From: Rhizobacter sp. Root1238
GTDB lineage: Bacteria > Pseudomonadota > Gammaproteobacteria > Burkholderiales > Burkholderiaceae_C
NCBI RefSeq assembly: GCF_001425825.1
Contig: NZ_LMDM01000012.1
Location: forward strand, 207,582-271,581
Length of the DNA stretch: 64,000 nt
Direction: 5' to 3'
Part shown: in pieces, positions 54,161 to 63,976 of the stretch
Position numbering within the stretch: the first letter of the stretch is position 1
How the letters are laid out: each line of letters begins with the position of its first letter
Notes under the pieces: generated by a model
The model's input: the letters and a program-made list of their open reading frames with translations, nothing else
What the model was told of the DNA's origin: nothing
Databases searched by the model: none
Made by a program: the position numbers and the translations under genes

Positions 54161-56071
54161 TCAGAGCGGCAGCGTGAGCCTGATCACCGTGCCGTAGCCC
54201 GGCCCGGATTCGACCAGGCACTGCCCCTGCATCTGCTTGGCGCGGTGCTTCATGCTGGCCATGCCGTGGCCGCGGTCGAGCTTGCCGTCGAGCTCCATCG
54301 GGATGCCCTTGCCGTTGTCCTGCACGACCAGCACGAAATCGTGCTCGCCGATGCTGCAGCGCACCTTGCAGTGCGACGCGCCGCTGTGCTTGATGATGTT
54401 GCTGACCGCCTCGCGCAGGATGCGGGTGGTCTGCACGAAGGCGCGCGCCGACAGCTGCTGGTTCACGTCTTCGGTCGGGCTGCGCCAGTCGGCCTCGATG
54501 TTGGCCTGGCTCAGCCGCGACACCGTCTCGGCCCGCCAGTCGGCCAGCGCATCGGCCACCTGCATCGGCTTGCCGGTCAGCCCGCGCACCGACAGCCGCA
54601 TTTCTTCGAGCGCCTCGCGCGCCAGCGTCGAGATGCGCTCGCTCTCGCTGGTGTGCACGATGGTCAGCAGCTTCGCACCGAGGTCGTCGTGCAGGTCGGC
54701 GGCGATGCGCTTGCGCTCCTTCTCGGTCACTTGCTCGACGCGCAGCTCGGCCATCTGCGAGAAGTTGCGCTCGATCTCGGCGGTGACCTCGTTGATGCGG
54801 CTTTCCAGCGAGTTGCGGCTCGCCTCGGCCACCTGCAGCGCGCGCCCGAAGACCTGGATCTGGCGCACGCCGACCGCGATGAACATCAGCGGCATGCTGA
54901 AGTGCAGCACGTGCACCGGCAGCAGCGTGACCAGCCCGTGCTGCGTCGCCAGGTCGACCAGCACCAGCGCGCCGACGCCCATCAGCATGAAGGCCATCGG
55001 CCAGAAGTCGGCGCGGCCGTCGATGCCCTTGCGCCAGGTCACGCGCAGGTACAGCGTGACCGCGGCCATCACCTCGGCCGACAGCAGCAGGTACCAGCCG
55101 CTGGTCGCGGTGTAGAGGCGTTCCGGCCCGGCCAGCGCGAGGCTCGCCGGCACCAGCACGCACTGCGCCAGCAGCCCGATCTCGAGCTTGGTCGAGCGCA
55201 GCGCGGCATAGCGCACCAGGAACTGGATCGCCAGCGCCACCAGCACGCCGAAGCCGACGCAGACGAGGAACTCGCTGGTGGGGTTGTCCCATGGCGGATC
55301 GCGCCACCACAGGCGGGCCGACAGCGCGGCCCAGCCGATCGCCAGCAGGCCGAAGTGGATCAGCCAGGGGCTGCGGCGGTCCTGCCAGCCCATGCCCAGC
55401 ATCACGATGCCCAGCGGCACCAGCATCGCCGAGATCACCTGCACCAGCGAGACGTTCCAGAAGGTGCGTCGGGCCTGCAGGTCGGCCAGCAGCGCGTGCG
55501 GCCCGACCTGCACCGCCGACAGGCCGCCGGCGCGCTGGCGCGACGCGACGTGCTGCAGCGCATGGCCCTGCACCTTGATGTCGAGCAGGTTGCCCTGCGG
55601 GTTCAGCAGCGCAGGCGGCAGCACGACGAGCTGCGGGTAGAAGCAGCTGCGCGTCACCGGCTCGGTCATGTGGCCGCCGCTGAAGACCAGGTTGCCGTTC
55701 AGCCAGACCTGCGCGGTGCTGCAGGCGCGCTCGATGTAGGCGGCCATCAGCGGGGACGGCGTGACATGGCTGGCCGGCAGCGTGAATTCGAGGCGGTACC
55801 AGACCGGCCCGTCGGCCTGCGGCAGCGTCTCGGCCCACTCATCGGGCAGGCGCACCGTGCGCGGCTTCAGGTCCTGCGGAAAGACCGGTGCCGTGCTGGC
55901 CACCGCGCTTGCGGTGCGGATCTCGACGAGGCCGGGGTCGTCGGCGGCCGCGGCCGGGACGGCGGTCAGCGCCAGCGCCGACATCATCGCCGCGGCCAGC
56001 GGGGCCCCCATGCGCCGGGCCGCGGCACGCAGCCGGTGGGCGAGGGTGGTCGGCGGCACGAAGCAGGGCAT
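54161..56071 (-). CDS. Membrane histidine kinase, 7TMR-like with HisKA_3
   Basis: A 636-residue sensor kinase. Order: N-terminal hydrophobic signal (LAAAMMSALALTAVPAAAAD), a periplasmic jelly-roll-like sensor (VWYRLEFTLPASHVTPSP, VWLNGNLVFSGGHMTEP), about seven transmembrane helices (residues about 195-400), a short coiled coil, then the NarX-type dimerisation domain with H-box ERKRIAADLHDDLGAKLL and an HATPase domain (VQDNGKGIP, GHGMASMKHRAKQMQG). The layout matches 7TMR-DISM receptors, which bind carbohydrates or other small ligands. Cognate of the downstream NarL-type regulator. Confidence 0.92.
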   Translation of the reverse strand: MPCFVPPTTLAHRLRAAARRMGAPLAAAMMSALALTAVPAAAADDPGLVEIRTASAVASTAPVFPQDLKPRTVRLPDEWAETLPQADGPVWYRLEFTLPASHVTPSPLMAAYIERACSTAQVWLNGNLVFSGGHMTEPVTRSCFYPQLVVLPPALLNPQGNLLDIKVQGHALQHVASRQRAGGLSAVQVGPHALLADLQARRTFWNVSLVQVISAMLVPLGIVMLGMGWQDRRSPWLIHFGLLAIGWAALSARLWWRDPPWDNPTSEFLVCVGFGVLVALAIQFLVRYAALRSTKLEIGLLAQCVLVPASLALAGPERLYTATSGWYLLLSAEVMAAVTLYLRVTWRKGIDGRADFWPMAFMLMGVGALVLVDLATQHGLVTLLPVHVLHFSMPLMFIAVGVRQIQVFGRALQVAEASRNSLESRINEVTAEIERNFSQMAELRVEQVTEKERKRIAADLHDDLGAKLLTIVHTSESERISTLAREALEEMRLSVRGLTGKPMQVADALADWRAETVSRLSQANIEADWRSPTEDVNQQLSARAFVQTTRILREAVSNIIKHSGASHCKVRCSIGEHDFVLVVQDNGKGIPMELDGKLDRGHGMASMKHRAKQMQGQCLVESGPGYGTVIRLTLPL

Positions 56072-56163
56072 GGACTCGGATTGTGCAGGATGCCTGCGGC
56101 CCCGGGGCCTTCCGGCGACAATCCGCCCTCGCCCTTCTTCCCCCTGCCGGAGTCCCCCGCCCC

Positions 56164-57186
56164 GTGATCCTTCGCCACGCCTTCATCCCGCTCGACAACG
56201 CCCGCCTGTCGCACCTGTGCGGCAGCGTCGACGAACACCTGCGCAGCATCGAGTCGGCCTTCGGCGTCAGCATCTCGCGGCGCAACGAATCGTTCCGCAT
56301 CGATGGCCCGAAGGCGAGCGCCGAGCGCGCGGTGGCCCTGCTGCAGACGCTGTACGGCCGCTCGCGCCGCCCGATCGCCGCCGAGACGCTGCAGCTGGCG
56401 ATCACCGAGGCGCTGGCCGACGATTCGCAGGCGCGGCCGCGCACGCCCCGCGTCGGGCGCCCGGCGCTGCGCGAGGCGGTCCAGGGCGACGTGCAGGGCG
56501 AAGGGGCCGGTGACGATGAGGAGGTCCTGCTGCGCACCCGCCGCCCCGACCTGACCGGCCGCACGCCGAACCAGCAGCTGTACCTGCGCAACATCCTGGC
56601 GCACGACATCACCTTCGGCATCGGACCGGCCGGCACCGGCAAGACCTTCCTCGCGGTGGCCTGCGCGGTCGATGCGCTGGAGCGCAGCAGCGTGCAGCGC
56701 ATCATCCTCACGCGGCCGGCGGTCGAGGCCGGCGAACGGCTCGGCTTCCTGCCCGGCGACCTGGCGCAGAAGGTCGACCCCTACCTGCGCCCGCTGTACG
56801 ACGCGCTGTACGACCTGATGGGCATGGACAAGGTCGCCCGCGCGTTCGAGAAGGGCAACATCGAGATCGCGCCGCTCGCCTTCATGCGCGGGCGCACGCT
56901 GAACCATGCGTTCGTGATCCTCGACGAGGCGCAGAACACCACGCGCGAGCAGATGAAGATGTTCCTGACGCGCATCGGCTTCGGCAGCAAGTGCGTCGTC
57001 ACCGGCGACGTCAGCCAGATCGACCTGCCGCGCGGCACCGACAGCGGGCTGATCGACGCCGAGCGGGTGCTGCGCCGCGTCGCCGGCATCGCGATGACGC
57101 GCTTCACCGCCGCCGACGTCGTGCGCCACCCGCTGGTCGCGCGCATCGTCGAGGCCTACGACGCGACCCCGGCGGAGCGCCTCTGA
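56164..57186 (+). CDS. phoH: PhoH-family ATPase
   Basis: A 340-residue PhoH-like protein with Walker A GPAGTGKT (154-161), Walker [21 protein letters not shown] and the N-terminal KH-like region ([20 protein letters not shown]). Implicated in RNA metabolism together with YbeY, encoded directly downstream. Starts at GTG, with CCGGAGT upstream at somewhat long spacing. Divergent from the histidine kinase gene. Confidence 0.95.
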   Translation: MILRHAFIPLDNARLSHLCGSVDEHLRSIESAFGVSISRRNESFRIDGPKASAERAVALLQTLYGRSRRPIAAETLQLAITEALADDSQARPRTPRVGRPALREAVQGDVQGEGAGDDEEVLLRTRRPDLTGRTPNQQLYLRNILAHDITFGIGPAGTGKTFLAVACAVDALERSSVQRIILTRPAVEAGERLGFLPGDLAQKVDPYLRPLYDALYDLMGMDKVARAFEKGNIEIAPLAFMRGRTLNHAFVILDEAQNTTREQMKMFLTRIGFGSKCVVTGDVSQIDLPRGTDSGLIDAERVLRRVAGIAMTRFTAADVVRHPLVARIVEAYDATPAERL

Positions 57187-57188
57187 CC

Positions 57189-57638
57189 ATGGCCGTCGCA
57201 CGGGATGACCTGAGCCTGTCGCTGCAGTTCGCCGACGCATCGCACCGCGCCGAGCTGCCCCGCCACAAGGTGGCACGCTGGATCCGCGCGGCGCTGGCCG
57301 CGCCGGGCGAGATCACGGTGCGCATCGTCGATGCCGACGAAGGCCGCGCGCTGAACCGCGACTACCGCGGCAAGGACTACGCGACCAACGTGCTGACCTT
57401 CGACTACAGCCACACGCCGGTGGTGGTGGCCGACCTGATCCTGTGCGCGCCGGTCGTCGAGGCCGAGGCCCGCGCGCAGGGCATCGCGCTGCAGGCGCAC
57501 TATGCGCACCTGCTGGTGCACGGCACGCTGCATGCGCAAGGGCACGACCACGAGCAGGAAGACGAAGCGGTCGAGATGGAGGCCGAGGAGACGCGCATCC
57601 TGGCCGGGTTGGGCGTCGCCGATCCGTACGCCCGCTGA
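57189..57638 (+). CDS. ybeY: Endoribonuclease YbeY (rRNA maturation)
   Basis: A 149-residue zinc endoribonuclease with the metal motif [11 protein letters not shown] (His111, His115, His121) and [16 protein letters not shown] upstream. Processes 16S rRNA 3' end and takes part in ribosome quality control. Starts two bases after the phoH stop. The usual next gene corC/lnt is absent; the following gene is on the opposite strand. Confidence 0.96.
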   Translation: MAVARDDLSLSLQFADASHRAELPRHKVARWIRAALAAPGEITVRIVDADEGRALNRDYRGKDYATNVLTFDYSHTPVVVADLILCAPVVEAEARAQGIALQAHYAHLLVHGTLHAQGHDHEQEDEAVEMEAEETRILAGLGVADPYAR

Positions 57639-57650
57639 GCCGCGCGTCGG

Positions 57651-58769
57651 CTAGCGAGGGCGCCTGGAGGTGCTCAGGTAGCGCTTGCGCCAGAAGAACC
57701 AGCCGAGCGTGCCGGCGATCACCAGCATGAAGCCGCTGGCCATCCAGACGCCGTCGCCGCTGTGGATCAGCGGCAGCCCCTCGAAATTCATCCCGAAGAA
57801 GCCGGTGACCAGGTTCAGCGGCAGGAAGATCGCGGTCAGCACCGTCAGCGTGCGCATGATGTCGTTGGTGCGGTTGCTCTGCGCCGAGAAATGCATCTGC
57901 ACCGCGGTCTCGGCAGACGATTCGAGCCGCCGCACGTGGCTCAGCACGCGCTCGATGTGCTCCAGCACGTCGCGCGAGCGCACCCGCAGCAGCTCGCGGT
58001 CGCGCGCCGCCTTGGGGTCCGGCTCGTCCGGCCATTCGTCGAGCGAGTCGATCCATTCGACGATCGCGCTGCGCTGGTCTTCGCAGGTGTCTTCCAGCAG
58101 GTGGAGCGAGTTGCGCGACTCGAGCAGCACCTGCCAGCTGTCGAACTGGCTGCGCGGGTTGAACAGCTCCTGCTGCAGGTAGCCGAGCTGCCGCGTCAGC
58201 AGCCGGCGCAGCTCGAGGTAGCTGTCGACCATGTGGTTCAGCATGCGCAGCATCAGGTCGGCCGGGCTGGCCGGCAGGCGCATCGCGCCGCGCGGCTCGT
58301 AGCGCTGGTCGGCGCCTTCGACCATCTGCTGCAGCTTGCTCGCGAAGAAGTCGCGCACCTGGCAGTCGGTCGGGTGCACCGTCATCAGCACGCGGTCGAA
58401 CACCGCGAAGCCGACCGGGCTGGTGTCGATCGCCTCGAGCGCACGCCGGGCGGTGCTGGCGGTGCCGCTCTGGTCGTCGAGGAACAGCCCGGCGCTGCCG
58501 CTGCCGGCGGCGAGCCGGCGGAACACCATCAGGTCGTACCACGAGGTGTAGTCGAAGTGCGACGGCAGCTGGTTGTTCAGCAGGTCGGAGATGTGCAGGT
58601 CGACCAGCTGGCCGCCGGTCCAGCGCTGCAGCCCGGCCTGCACCTCGGCGACGTTGACCTCGAACTCGCGCCGCGCGGTGCCGATCCACAGGTAGCCGGT
58701 GGGCGGCAGCTTGTCGGGCAGCGATTCGATCTCGGTGAACTGCTCGGCCGTGATGTGGAAGATGCGCAT
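57651..58769 (-). CDS. CorA-family divalent cation transporter (ZntB-like)
   Basis: A 372-residue CorA superfamily protein. The long N-terminal domain and stalk helix are followed by two C-terminal helices (TLTVLTAIFLPLNLVTGFFG and WMASGFMLVIAGTLGWFFWR) with GMNFEG between them and a basic tail. Second CorA-type protein in the window after 29866; sequence outside the motif is clearly different, so they are not recent duplicates. It starts 16 bases after hemB stop on the same strand. Zinc efflux or magnesium uptake are both possible. Confidence 0.9.
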   Translation of the reverse strand: MRIFHITAEQFTEIESLPDKLPPTGYLWIGTARREFEVNVAEVQAGLQRWTGGQLVDLHISDLLNNQLPSHFDYTSWYDLMVFRRLAAGSGSAGLFLDDQSGTASTARRALEAIDTSPVGFAVFDRVLMTVHPTDCQVRDFFASKLQQMVEGADQRYEPRGAMRLPASPADLMLRMLNHMVDSYLELRRLLTRQLGYLQQELFNPRSQFDSWQVLLESRNSLHLLEDTCEDQRSAIVEWIDSLDEWPDEPDPKAARDRELLRVRSRDVLEHIERVLSHVRRLESSAETAVQMHFSAQSNRTNDIMRTLTVLTAIFLPLNLVTGFFGMNFEGLPLIHSGDGVWMASGFMLVIAGTLGWFFWRKRYLSTSRRPR

Positions 58770-58785
58770 GCCCGGAGCTGCAGTG

Positions 58786-59895
<1,110 letters not shown>

Positions 59896-59930
59896 TCAAC
59901 AGCCCGGCACTCATCTGCTAAAGTCGCCAC

Positions 59931-60046
59931 TGAATGATAGCCGCAAGGTCGTCATTCCCTGCTTTTCCTCCCTGAGCAGGAGCCTTACCGTGATGACAGC
60001 GATGAGGCTTTTCAACCCCGGCCTTGACGGTCGGGGTTTTCTTTTT
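59931..60046 (+). ncRNA. Candidate small RNA between hemB and hemJ
   Basis: An extended -10 (TGC-TAAAGT, 59916-59924; weak -35 TTCAAC at 59895) predicts a transcript starting near 59931, and a strong intrinsic terminator ends it at about 60046, giving roughly 115 nt. Inside, CCTGC/GCAGG and GCCT/AGGC can pair. A 13-codon frame (59934-59975) and a short frame after CAGGAG overlap the terminator and are unlikely to be real proteins. I cannot match it to a named family. Confidence 0.55.
60014..60046 (+). terminator. Strong intrinsic terminator upstream of hemJ
   Basis: AACCCCGGCC and GGTCGGGGTT pair completely (one G-U) around loop TTGAC, followed by TTCTTTTT. It is active only on the plus strand. 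It has no annotated plus-strand gene before it, which is the main argument for a small RNA here. Confidence 0.9.
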
Positions 60047-60051
60047 GTGGA

Positions 60052-60132
60052 ATGACAACCCCTCGTCGACGAGTACCTCGCCGATCCCCCGAGGGGCTGC
60101 CGGTCGGCTTGCGGCCCGGCGCTCGACCGGCC
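60052..60132 (-). repeat. Dispersed repeat, copy B
   Basis: On the minus strand it reads GGCCGGTCGAGCGCCGGGCC ... CAGCCCCTCGGGGGATCGGC ... CGACGAGGGGTTGTCAT, matching copy A (42903-42989) through nearly its whole length with a few short indels. It ends three bases before the hemJ -10 box. Confidence 0.8.
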
Positions 60133-60147
60133 TCCATAATCCCGCGG

Positions 60148-60588
60148 ATGAGCAGCCTCTATCCCTGGGTCAAGGCCCTTCACCTGATCTTCGTCGCGAG
60201 CTGGTTCGCCGGTCTCTTTTACCTGCCGCGCCTGTTCGTCAACCTCGCGTCGGTGCCGGCCGACAGCCACGCCGAACGTGAGCGCCTGCTGCTGATGGCA
60301 CGCAAGCTCTATCGCTTCACCAGTTTCCTGATGGTGCCGGCCCTGCTGTTCGGCCTGTGGCTGTGGCTCGGCTTCGGCGTCGGGCGCGGACCCGGCAACG
60401 GCTGGCTGCACGCCAAGCTCGCGCTGGTGGTGCTGGCGATCGGCTACCACCACGGCTGCCGCGCGTTGCTGCGCAGGTTCGAGCAGTTCGAGAACCGCCG
60501 CAGCGAGCGCTGGTTCCGCTTCTTCAACGAGACCGCGATCCTGCTGTTCGCCGCGATCGTCGTGCTGGTGGTCGTCAAGCCCTTCTGA
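60148..60588 (+). CDS. hemJ: Protoporphyrinogen oxidase HemJ
   Basis: A 146-residue membrane protein with four helices, the conserved His in WVKALHLIFVASWFAGLFYL, LARKLYRFTSFLMVPALLFG and a Lys in WLHAKLALVVLAIGYHHGCR, matching the HemJ family that oxidises protoporphyrinogen IX. HemJ replaces HemG/HemY in many aerobes. No Shine-Dalgarno; CATAAT (60135-60140) lies seven bases before the ATG, suggesting leaderless transcription. First of a run of plus-strand genes to the end of the window. Confidence 0.93.
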   Translation: MSSLYPWVKALHLIFVASWFAGLFYLPRLFVNLASVPADSHAERERLLLMARKLYRFTSFLMVPALLFGLWLWLGFGVGRGPGNGWLHAKLALVVLAIGYHHGCRALLRRFEQFENRRSERWFRFFNETAILLFAAIVVLVVVKPF

Positions 60589-60595
60589 TCCGGAC

Positions 60596-61741
60596 ATGGC
60601 TCGGCATCGCAGCTCGGCCGGACCGTTGGCGTGGCTGTATGCCGCGCTGATCGTCTATGCGAGCCTGTCGCCGTTCACCGGCTGGAAGCAACCGATGGCG
60701 CTTCCGCTGGCCGGGCTCGGCCACCTGCCGTGGCAGCGCTACTGGACCGCGTTCGACGTGGTCTCCAACCTGCTCGGCTACATGCCGCTGGGCGCGCTCA
60801 CGGTGGGGGCGCTGGTGCGCTCCGGGCGGCGCGTGTCGCTCGCCTTCATCGCGGCGCTGCTGGCCGGCGCATTGCTGTCGTTCCTGATGGAGAGCCTGCA
60901 GAACTGGCTGCCGCAGCGCGTGCCCTCCATGCTCGACTGGCTGCTGAACGCCGCCGGCACGCTGGCTGGTGCGCTGGTCGCGGTCGCGGTGCAGGCCCTC
61001 GGCGGCATCGAGCGCTGGCAGACGCTGCGCGACCGCTGGTTCGTTGCCCGCAGTGCCGGCGGCCTGCTGCTGTTGCTGCTGTGGCCGGTCGGCCTGCTGT
61101 TCCCGACACCGGTGCCGCTCGGCCTCGGCCAGGTGCTGGTGCGGCTGCAGGAACTGGCCGCCGAGGCATTGGGCGGCACGCCGTGGTCGGTCTGGACCGA
61201 AGACTGGGCCGATGCGAGCGCCGCGATGACGCCCTTGTCGCGCGTCAGCGAGCTGCTGACGATCCTGCTCGGCCTGCTGGCGCCCTGCCTGGTCGCCTAC
61301 ACCATCGTGCGACCGGGCTGGCGCCGTGCGGTGACGGTGCCCGGCGCGGCCCTGCTCGGTTTCGCGACCACCACGCTGTCGACCGCACTGAACTTCGGCC
61401 CGCAACACGCGCTGGCCTGGCTGACGCCGCCTGCACTGCCCGGGCTGCTGGCCGGTGCGATCGCCGGGCTGCTGCTGTTGCGCATTCCGCGCCGCGGCGC
61501 GGCCGGGCTCGGCCTGGTGGTCGTGACGGCGCTGGTCGCGCTGGTGGCGCAGGCACCGACCGATCCGTACTACGCCGAAAGCCTGCAGGGCTGGGAGCAG
61601 GGACGCTTCATCCGCTTCCACGGCCTCGCGCAATGGATCGGCTGGCTGTGGCCGTATGCGGCGCTGGTCTACCTGCTCGCCCGCGTGACGGCCAGGGACA
61701 ACGCCGAGCGCGGCACCGGGGATGCGCAGGCAGGTCCGTAA
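60596..61741 (+). CDS. VanZ-family membrane protein
   Basis: A 381-residue protein with a VanZ domain in the N-terminal third (WLYAALIVYASLSPFTGW, FDVVSNLLGYMPLGALTVG, FLMESLQNWLPQRVPSMLDW) and about ten helices overall; the C-terminal half is a repeat-like membrane extension found in betaproteobacterial VanZ proteins. Function is unclear; VanZ relatives affect glycopeptide tolerance in Gram-positives but that role does not carry over. Eight bases after hemJ. Its TAA stop forms part of the TAAAAT box of the next gene. Confidence 0.88.
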   Translation: MARHRSSAGPLAWLYAALIVYASLSPFTGWKQPMALPLAGLGHLPWQRYWTAFDVVSNLLGYMPLGALTVGALVRSGRRVSLAFIAALLAGALLSFLMESLQNWLPQRVPSMLDWLLNAAGTLAGALVAVAVQALGGIERWQTLRDRWFVARSAGGLLLLLLWPVGLLFPTPVPLGLGQVLVRLQELAAEALGGTPWSVWTEDWADASAAMTPLSRVSELLTILLGLLAPCLVAYTIVRPGWRRAVTVPGAALLGFATTTLSTALNFGPQHALAWLTPPALPGLLAGAIAGLLLLRIPRRGAAGLGLVVVTALVALVAQAPTDPYYAESLQGWEQGRFIRFHGLAQWIGWLWPYAALVYLLARVTARDNAERGTGDAQAGP

Positions 61742-61750
61742 AATGCGCCG

Positions 61751-62077
61751 ATGACCTATTTCAAGCGCCACATCTTCTTCTGCCTGAACCAGCGTGACAA
61801 AGGCGAAGACAGCTGTGCCAACCACCATGCGCAGGCCGGCTTCGAACGCTGCAAGTCCCGCACGAAGGCCGAGAAGCTGGCCGGCCCCGGCGGCGTGCGG
61901 GTCAACAAGGCCGGTTGCCTCGACCGCTGCGCCGGCGGGCCGGTGGCGGTCGTCTACCCGGAAGCGGTCTGGTACACCTACATCGACGATGCCGACATCG
62001 ACGAGATCGTCGAATCGCACCTGAAGAACGGCGTGGTGGTCGAGCGGCTGCTGCTGCCGGACTCGGTCGGCCGCTGA
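61751..62077 (+). CDS. 2Fe-2S ferredoxin-like (thioredoxin-fold) protein
   Basis: A 108-residue thioredoxin-like [2Fe-2S] ferredoxin domain: cysteines in FFCLNQRDKGEDSCANHHAQ and NKAGCLDRCAGGPVAVVYPE fit the shethna-type arrangement. The family is common in proteobacteria with unknown redox partner. No Shine-Dalgarno; TAAAAT (61739-61744) ends six bases before the ATG, suggesting a leaderless message from a promoter inside the VanZ gene end. Followed by an alpha/beta hydrolase 14 bases on. Confidence 0.92.
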   Translation: MTYFKRHIFFCLNQRDKGEDSCANHHAQAGFERCKSRTKAEKLAGPGGVRVNKAGCLDRCAGGPVAVVYPEAVWYTYIDDADIDEIVESHLKNGVVVERLLLPDSVGR

Positions 62078-62091
62078 CCGGTGCAGCGCCG

Positions 62092-62706
62092 ATGAATTCG
62101 AAGACCGTCAAGGTGTCGACGCCCGGCCCGGCAGGTGCGCTCGAATGCGCGCTCGACCGCCCCGAAGGCGAGTCGCGCGGCGTGGCCGTGATCTGCCACC
62201 CGCACCCGCAGCAGGGCGGCACGATGGACAACAAGGTGGTGCAGACGCTGGCGCGCGCCTTCCTGCAGCTGGGCTACCGCACGGTGCGTTTCAACTTCCG
62301 CGGCGTGGCGGCTTCCGAGGGCGCGTGGGACGAGGGCCAGGGCGAGATCGACGACGCGCTGGCGGTGATCGCCGCGCACCGCGATCCGGCCCTGCCGCTC
62401 GCGCTCGCGGGGTTCTCGTTCGGTGGCTACGTCGCGTCGCAGGCCGCCGCGCGCCTGCCCGAAGGTGCGAAGGTCGAGCGGCTGGTGCTGGTCGGGCCGT
62501 CGACGCAAAAACAGAAGGTCGCGCCGGTGCCGGAGGAAACTTTGGTGATCCACGGCGAGTCGGACGACATCGTGCCGCTGTCGGCCACCCTCGACTGGGC
62601 ACGACCGCAATCCCTGCCGGTGGTGGTCATCCCCGGCGTGGGCCATTTCTTTCACGGGCAGCTGGCGCTGCTGAAGAACCTGGTGGTGCGGTCCTGGCAT
62701 CGTTGA
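62092..62706 (+). CDS. Alpha/beta hydrolase (COG2945 type)
   Basis: A 204-residue alpha/beta hydrolase with the nucleophile elbow GFSFGGYVAS, a catalytic Asp in IHGESDDIVPL and His in GVGHFFHG. The N-terminal HPHPQQGGTMDNKVVQTLAR is typical of a small bacterial esterase subgroup whose substrates are not known. Located between the ferredoxin-like gene and dacC; no clear functional link to either. Confidence 0.93.
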   Translation: MNSKTVKVSTPGPAGALECALDRPEGESRGVAVICHPHPQQGGTMDNKVVQTLARAFLQLGYRTVRFNFRGVAASEGAWDEGQGEIDDALAVIAAHRDPALPLALAGFSFGGYVASQAAARLPEGAKVERLVLVGPSTQKQKVAPVPEETLVIHGESDDIVPLSATLDWARPQSLPVVVIPGVGHFFHGQLALLKNLVVRSWHR

Positions 62707-62740
62707 TGCCGGGGCTTTGCGTACCGCCCAACCTGATCCG

Positions 62741-63937
62741 ATGTTCATGAAAAGACTGATTGCCCTCGTGCTGGCGCTTGGCGCCGCCACCGTCTCGTCC
62801 GTGTCGTACGCGCAGGCGCCTCAGCCGCCCGAGATCGCGGCCAAGAGCTACCTGCTGCTCGACATCACCACCGGCCAGACCCTCGCCGAGCGCGAGGCCG
62901 ATGCGCCGGCCGATCCGGCCTCGCTGACCAAGCTGATGACCGCCTACCTGGTGTTCGGAGCACTGCGCGACCACAAGCTGACGATGGAGCAGACGCTGCC
63001 GGTGTCGCTGCGTGCCTGGCAGGAGCGCAAGGGCGGCGGCTCGCTGATGTTCATCGAGCCGCGCAGCACGCCGAAGGTCGAGGACCTGCTGCGTGGGCTG
63101 ATCGTCAACTCGGGCAACGACGCCGCGGTGGTGCTGGCCGAAGGCGTCGCCGGCACGCTCGACCAGTTCATCGAGCTGATGAACCGCCAGTCGCAGGCCT
63201 TCGGCCTGAAGAACACCCAGTTCAAGAACGCCACCGGGCTGACCGAGCCGGGCCACAAGAGCACCGCCCGCGACATGGCGGTGATCGCGAGCCGCATCAT
63301 TCGCGACTTCCCCGAGTACTACCCGATCTACTCGATCAAGAAGTACCACTACGACGGCGCGCCGATCAGCAACGAGAACAACCGCAACGTGCTGCTGACG
63401 CGCGATCCCACCGTCGACGGCATGAAGACCGGCTACACCGAGGCGGCCGGCTACTGCATGGTGGTGTCGGCGCAGCGCGATTTCCCGAACCTGGCGGTCA
63501 ACGGCGCCGGCGGCGGCAAGCGCCGCCTGCTCAGCGTGGTGCTGAACGCGGCTTCGATGGATGCCCGCGCGAACGAGAGCCAGAAGCTGCTGAACTGGGG
63601 CTTCCAGGCCTTCGACACGGTGCGCCTGTTCGAGGGCTCGAAGGCGGTGGCCACGGTGCCGGTCTGGAAGGGCGCGACGCGCGAGGCCCAGCTGGGCGCG
63701 GCGAACGGCGTCTTCGTCAGCGTGCCCAAGGGCGAGGGCGCGAAGCTGCAGACGAAGATCGAGCGCACCGATCCGCTGGTCGCGCCGCTGACGCAGGGTC
63801 AGCGCGTCGGCACGCTGAAAGTCACGACCTCGGCCGGCGCGCCGGTGGCCGAGCTGCCGCTGGTGGTGCTGACCGCCGTCGAGCAGGCCGGCATCTTCGG
63901 TCGCGCCTGGGACGCCCTGCGGCTGTGGATCAAGTAA
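62741..63937 (+). CDS. dacC: D-alanyl-D-alanine carboxypeptidase (PBP5/6 type)
   Basis: A 398-residue low-molecular-mass penicillin-binding protein. Signal peptide (RLIALVLALGAATVSSVSYA), catalytic SLTK (Ser61-Lys64), SGN (124-126) and KTG (229-231) motifs, and the C-terminal beta domain plus an amphipathic membrane anchor (FGRAWDALRLWIK). Removes the terminal D-Ala of peptidoglycan stem peptides. DacC/DacA naming is by family. Next gene starts 39 bases on. Confidence 0.95.
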   Translation: MFMKRLIALVLALGAATVSSVSYAQAPQPPEIAAKSYLLLDITTGQTLAEREADAPADPASLTKLMTAYLVFGALRDHKLTMEQTLPVSLRAWQERKGGGSLMFIEPRSTPKVEDLLRGLIVNSGNDAAVVLAEGVAGTLDQFIELMNRQSQAFGLKNTQFKNATGLTEPGHKSTARDMAVIASRIIRDFPEYYPIYSIKKYHYDGAPISNENNRNVLLTRDPTVDGMKTGYTEAAGYCMVVSAQRDFPNLAVNGAGGGKRRLLSVVLNAASMDARANESQKLLNWGFQAFDTVRLFEGSKAVATVPVWKGATREAQLGAANGVFVSVPKGEGAKLQTKIERTDPLVAPLTQGQRVGTLKVTTSAGAPVAELPLVVLTAVEQAGIFGRAWDALRLWIK

Positions 63938-63976
63938 GCTCGTCCGTTCCCATCGCATCTGTTCCCGGGAGCCTGC

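Noticed and set aside
29866-58769. The two CorA-type transporters (29866 and 57651) as a recent duplication
   Set aside because: Apart from the GMN motif and topology their sequences differ throughout.
59934-60055. Short peptides in the hemB-hemJ gap, including one after CAGGAG
   Set aside because: The second runs through the terminator stem and T-tract, and the first is 13 codons without a binding site; a non-coding RNA explains the region better.
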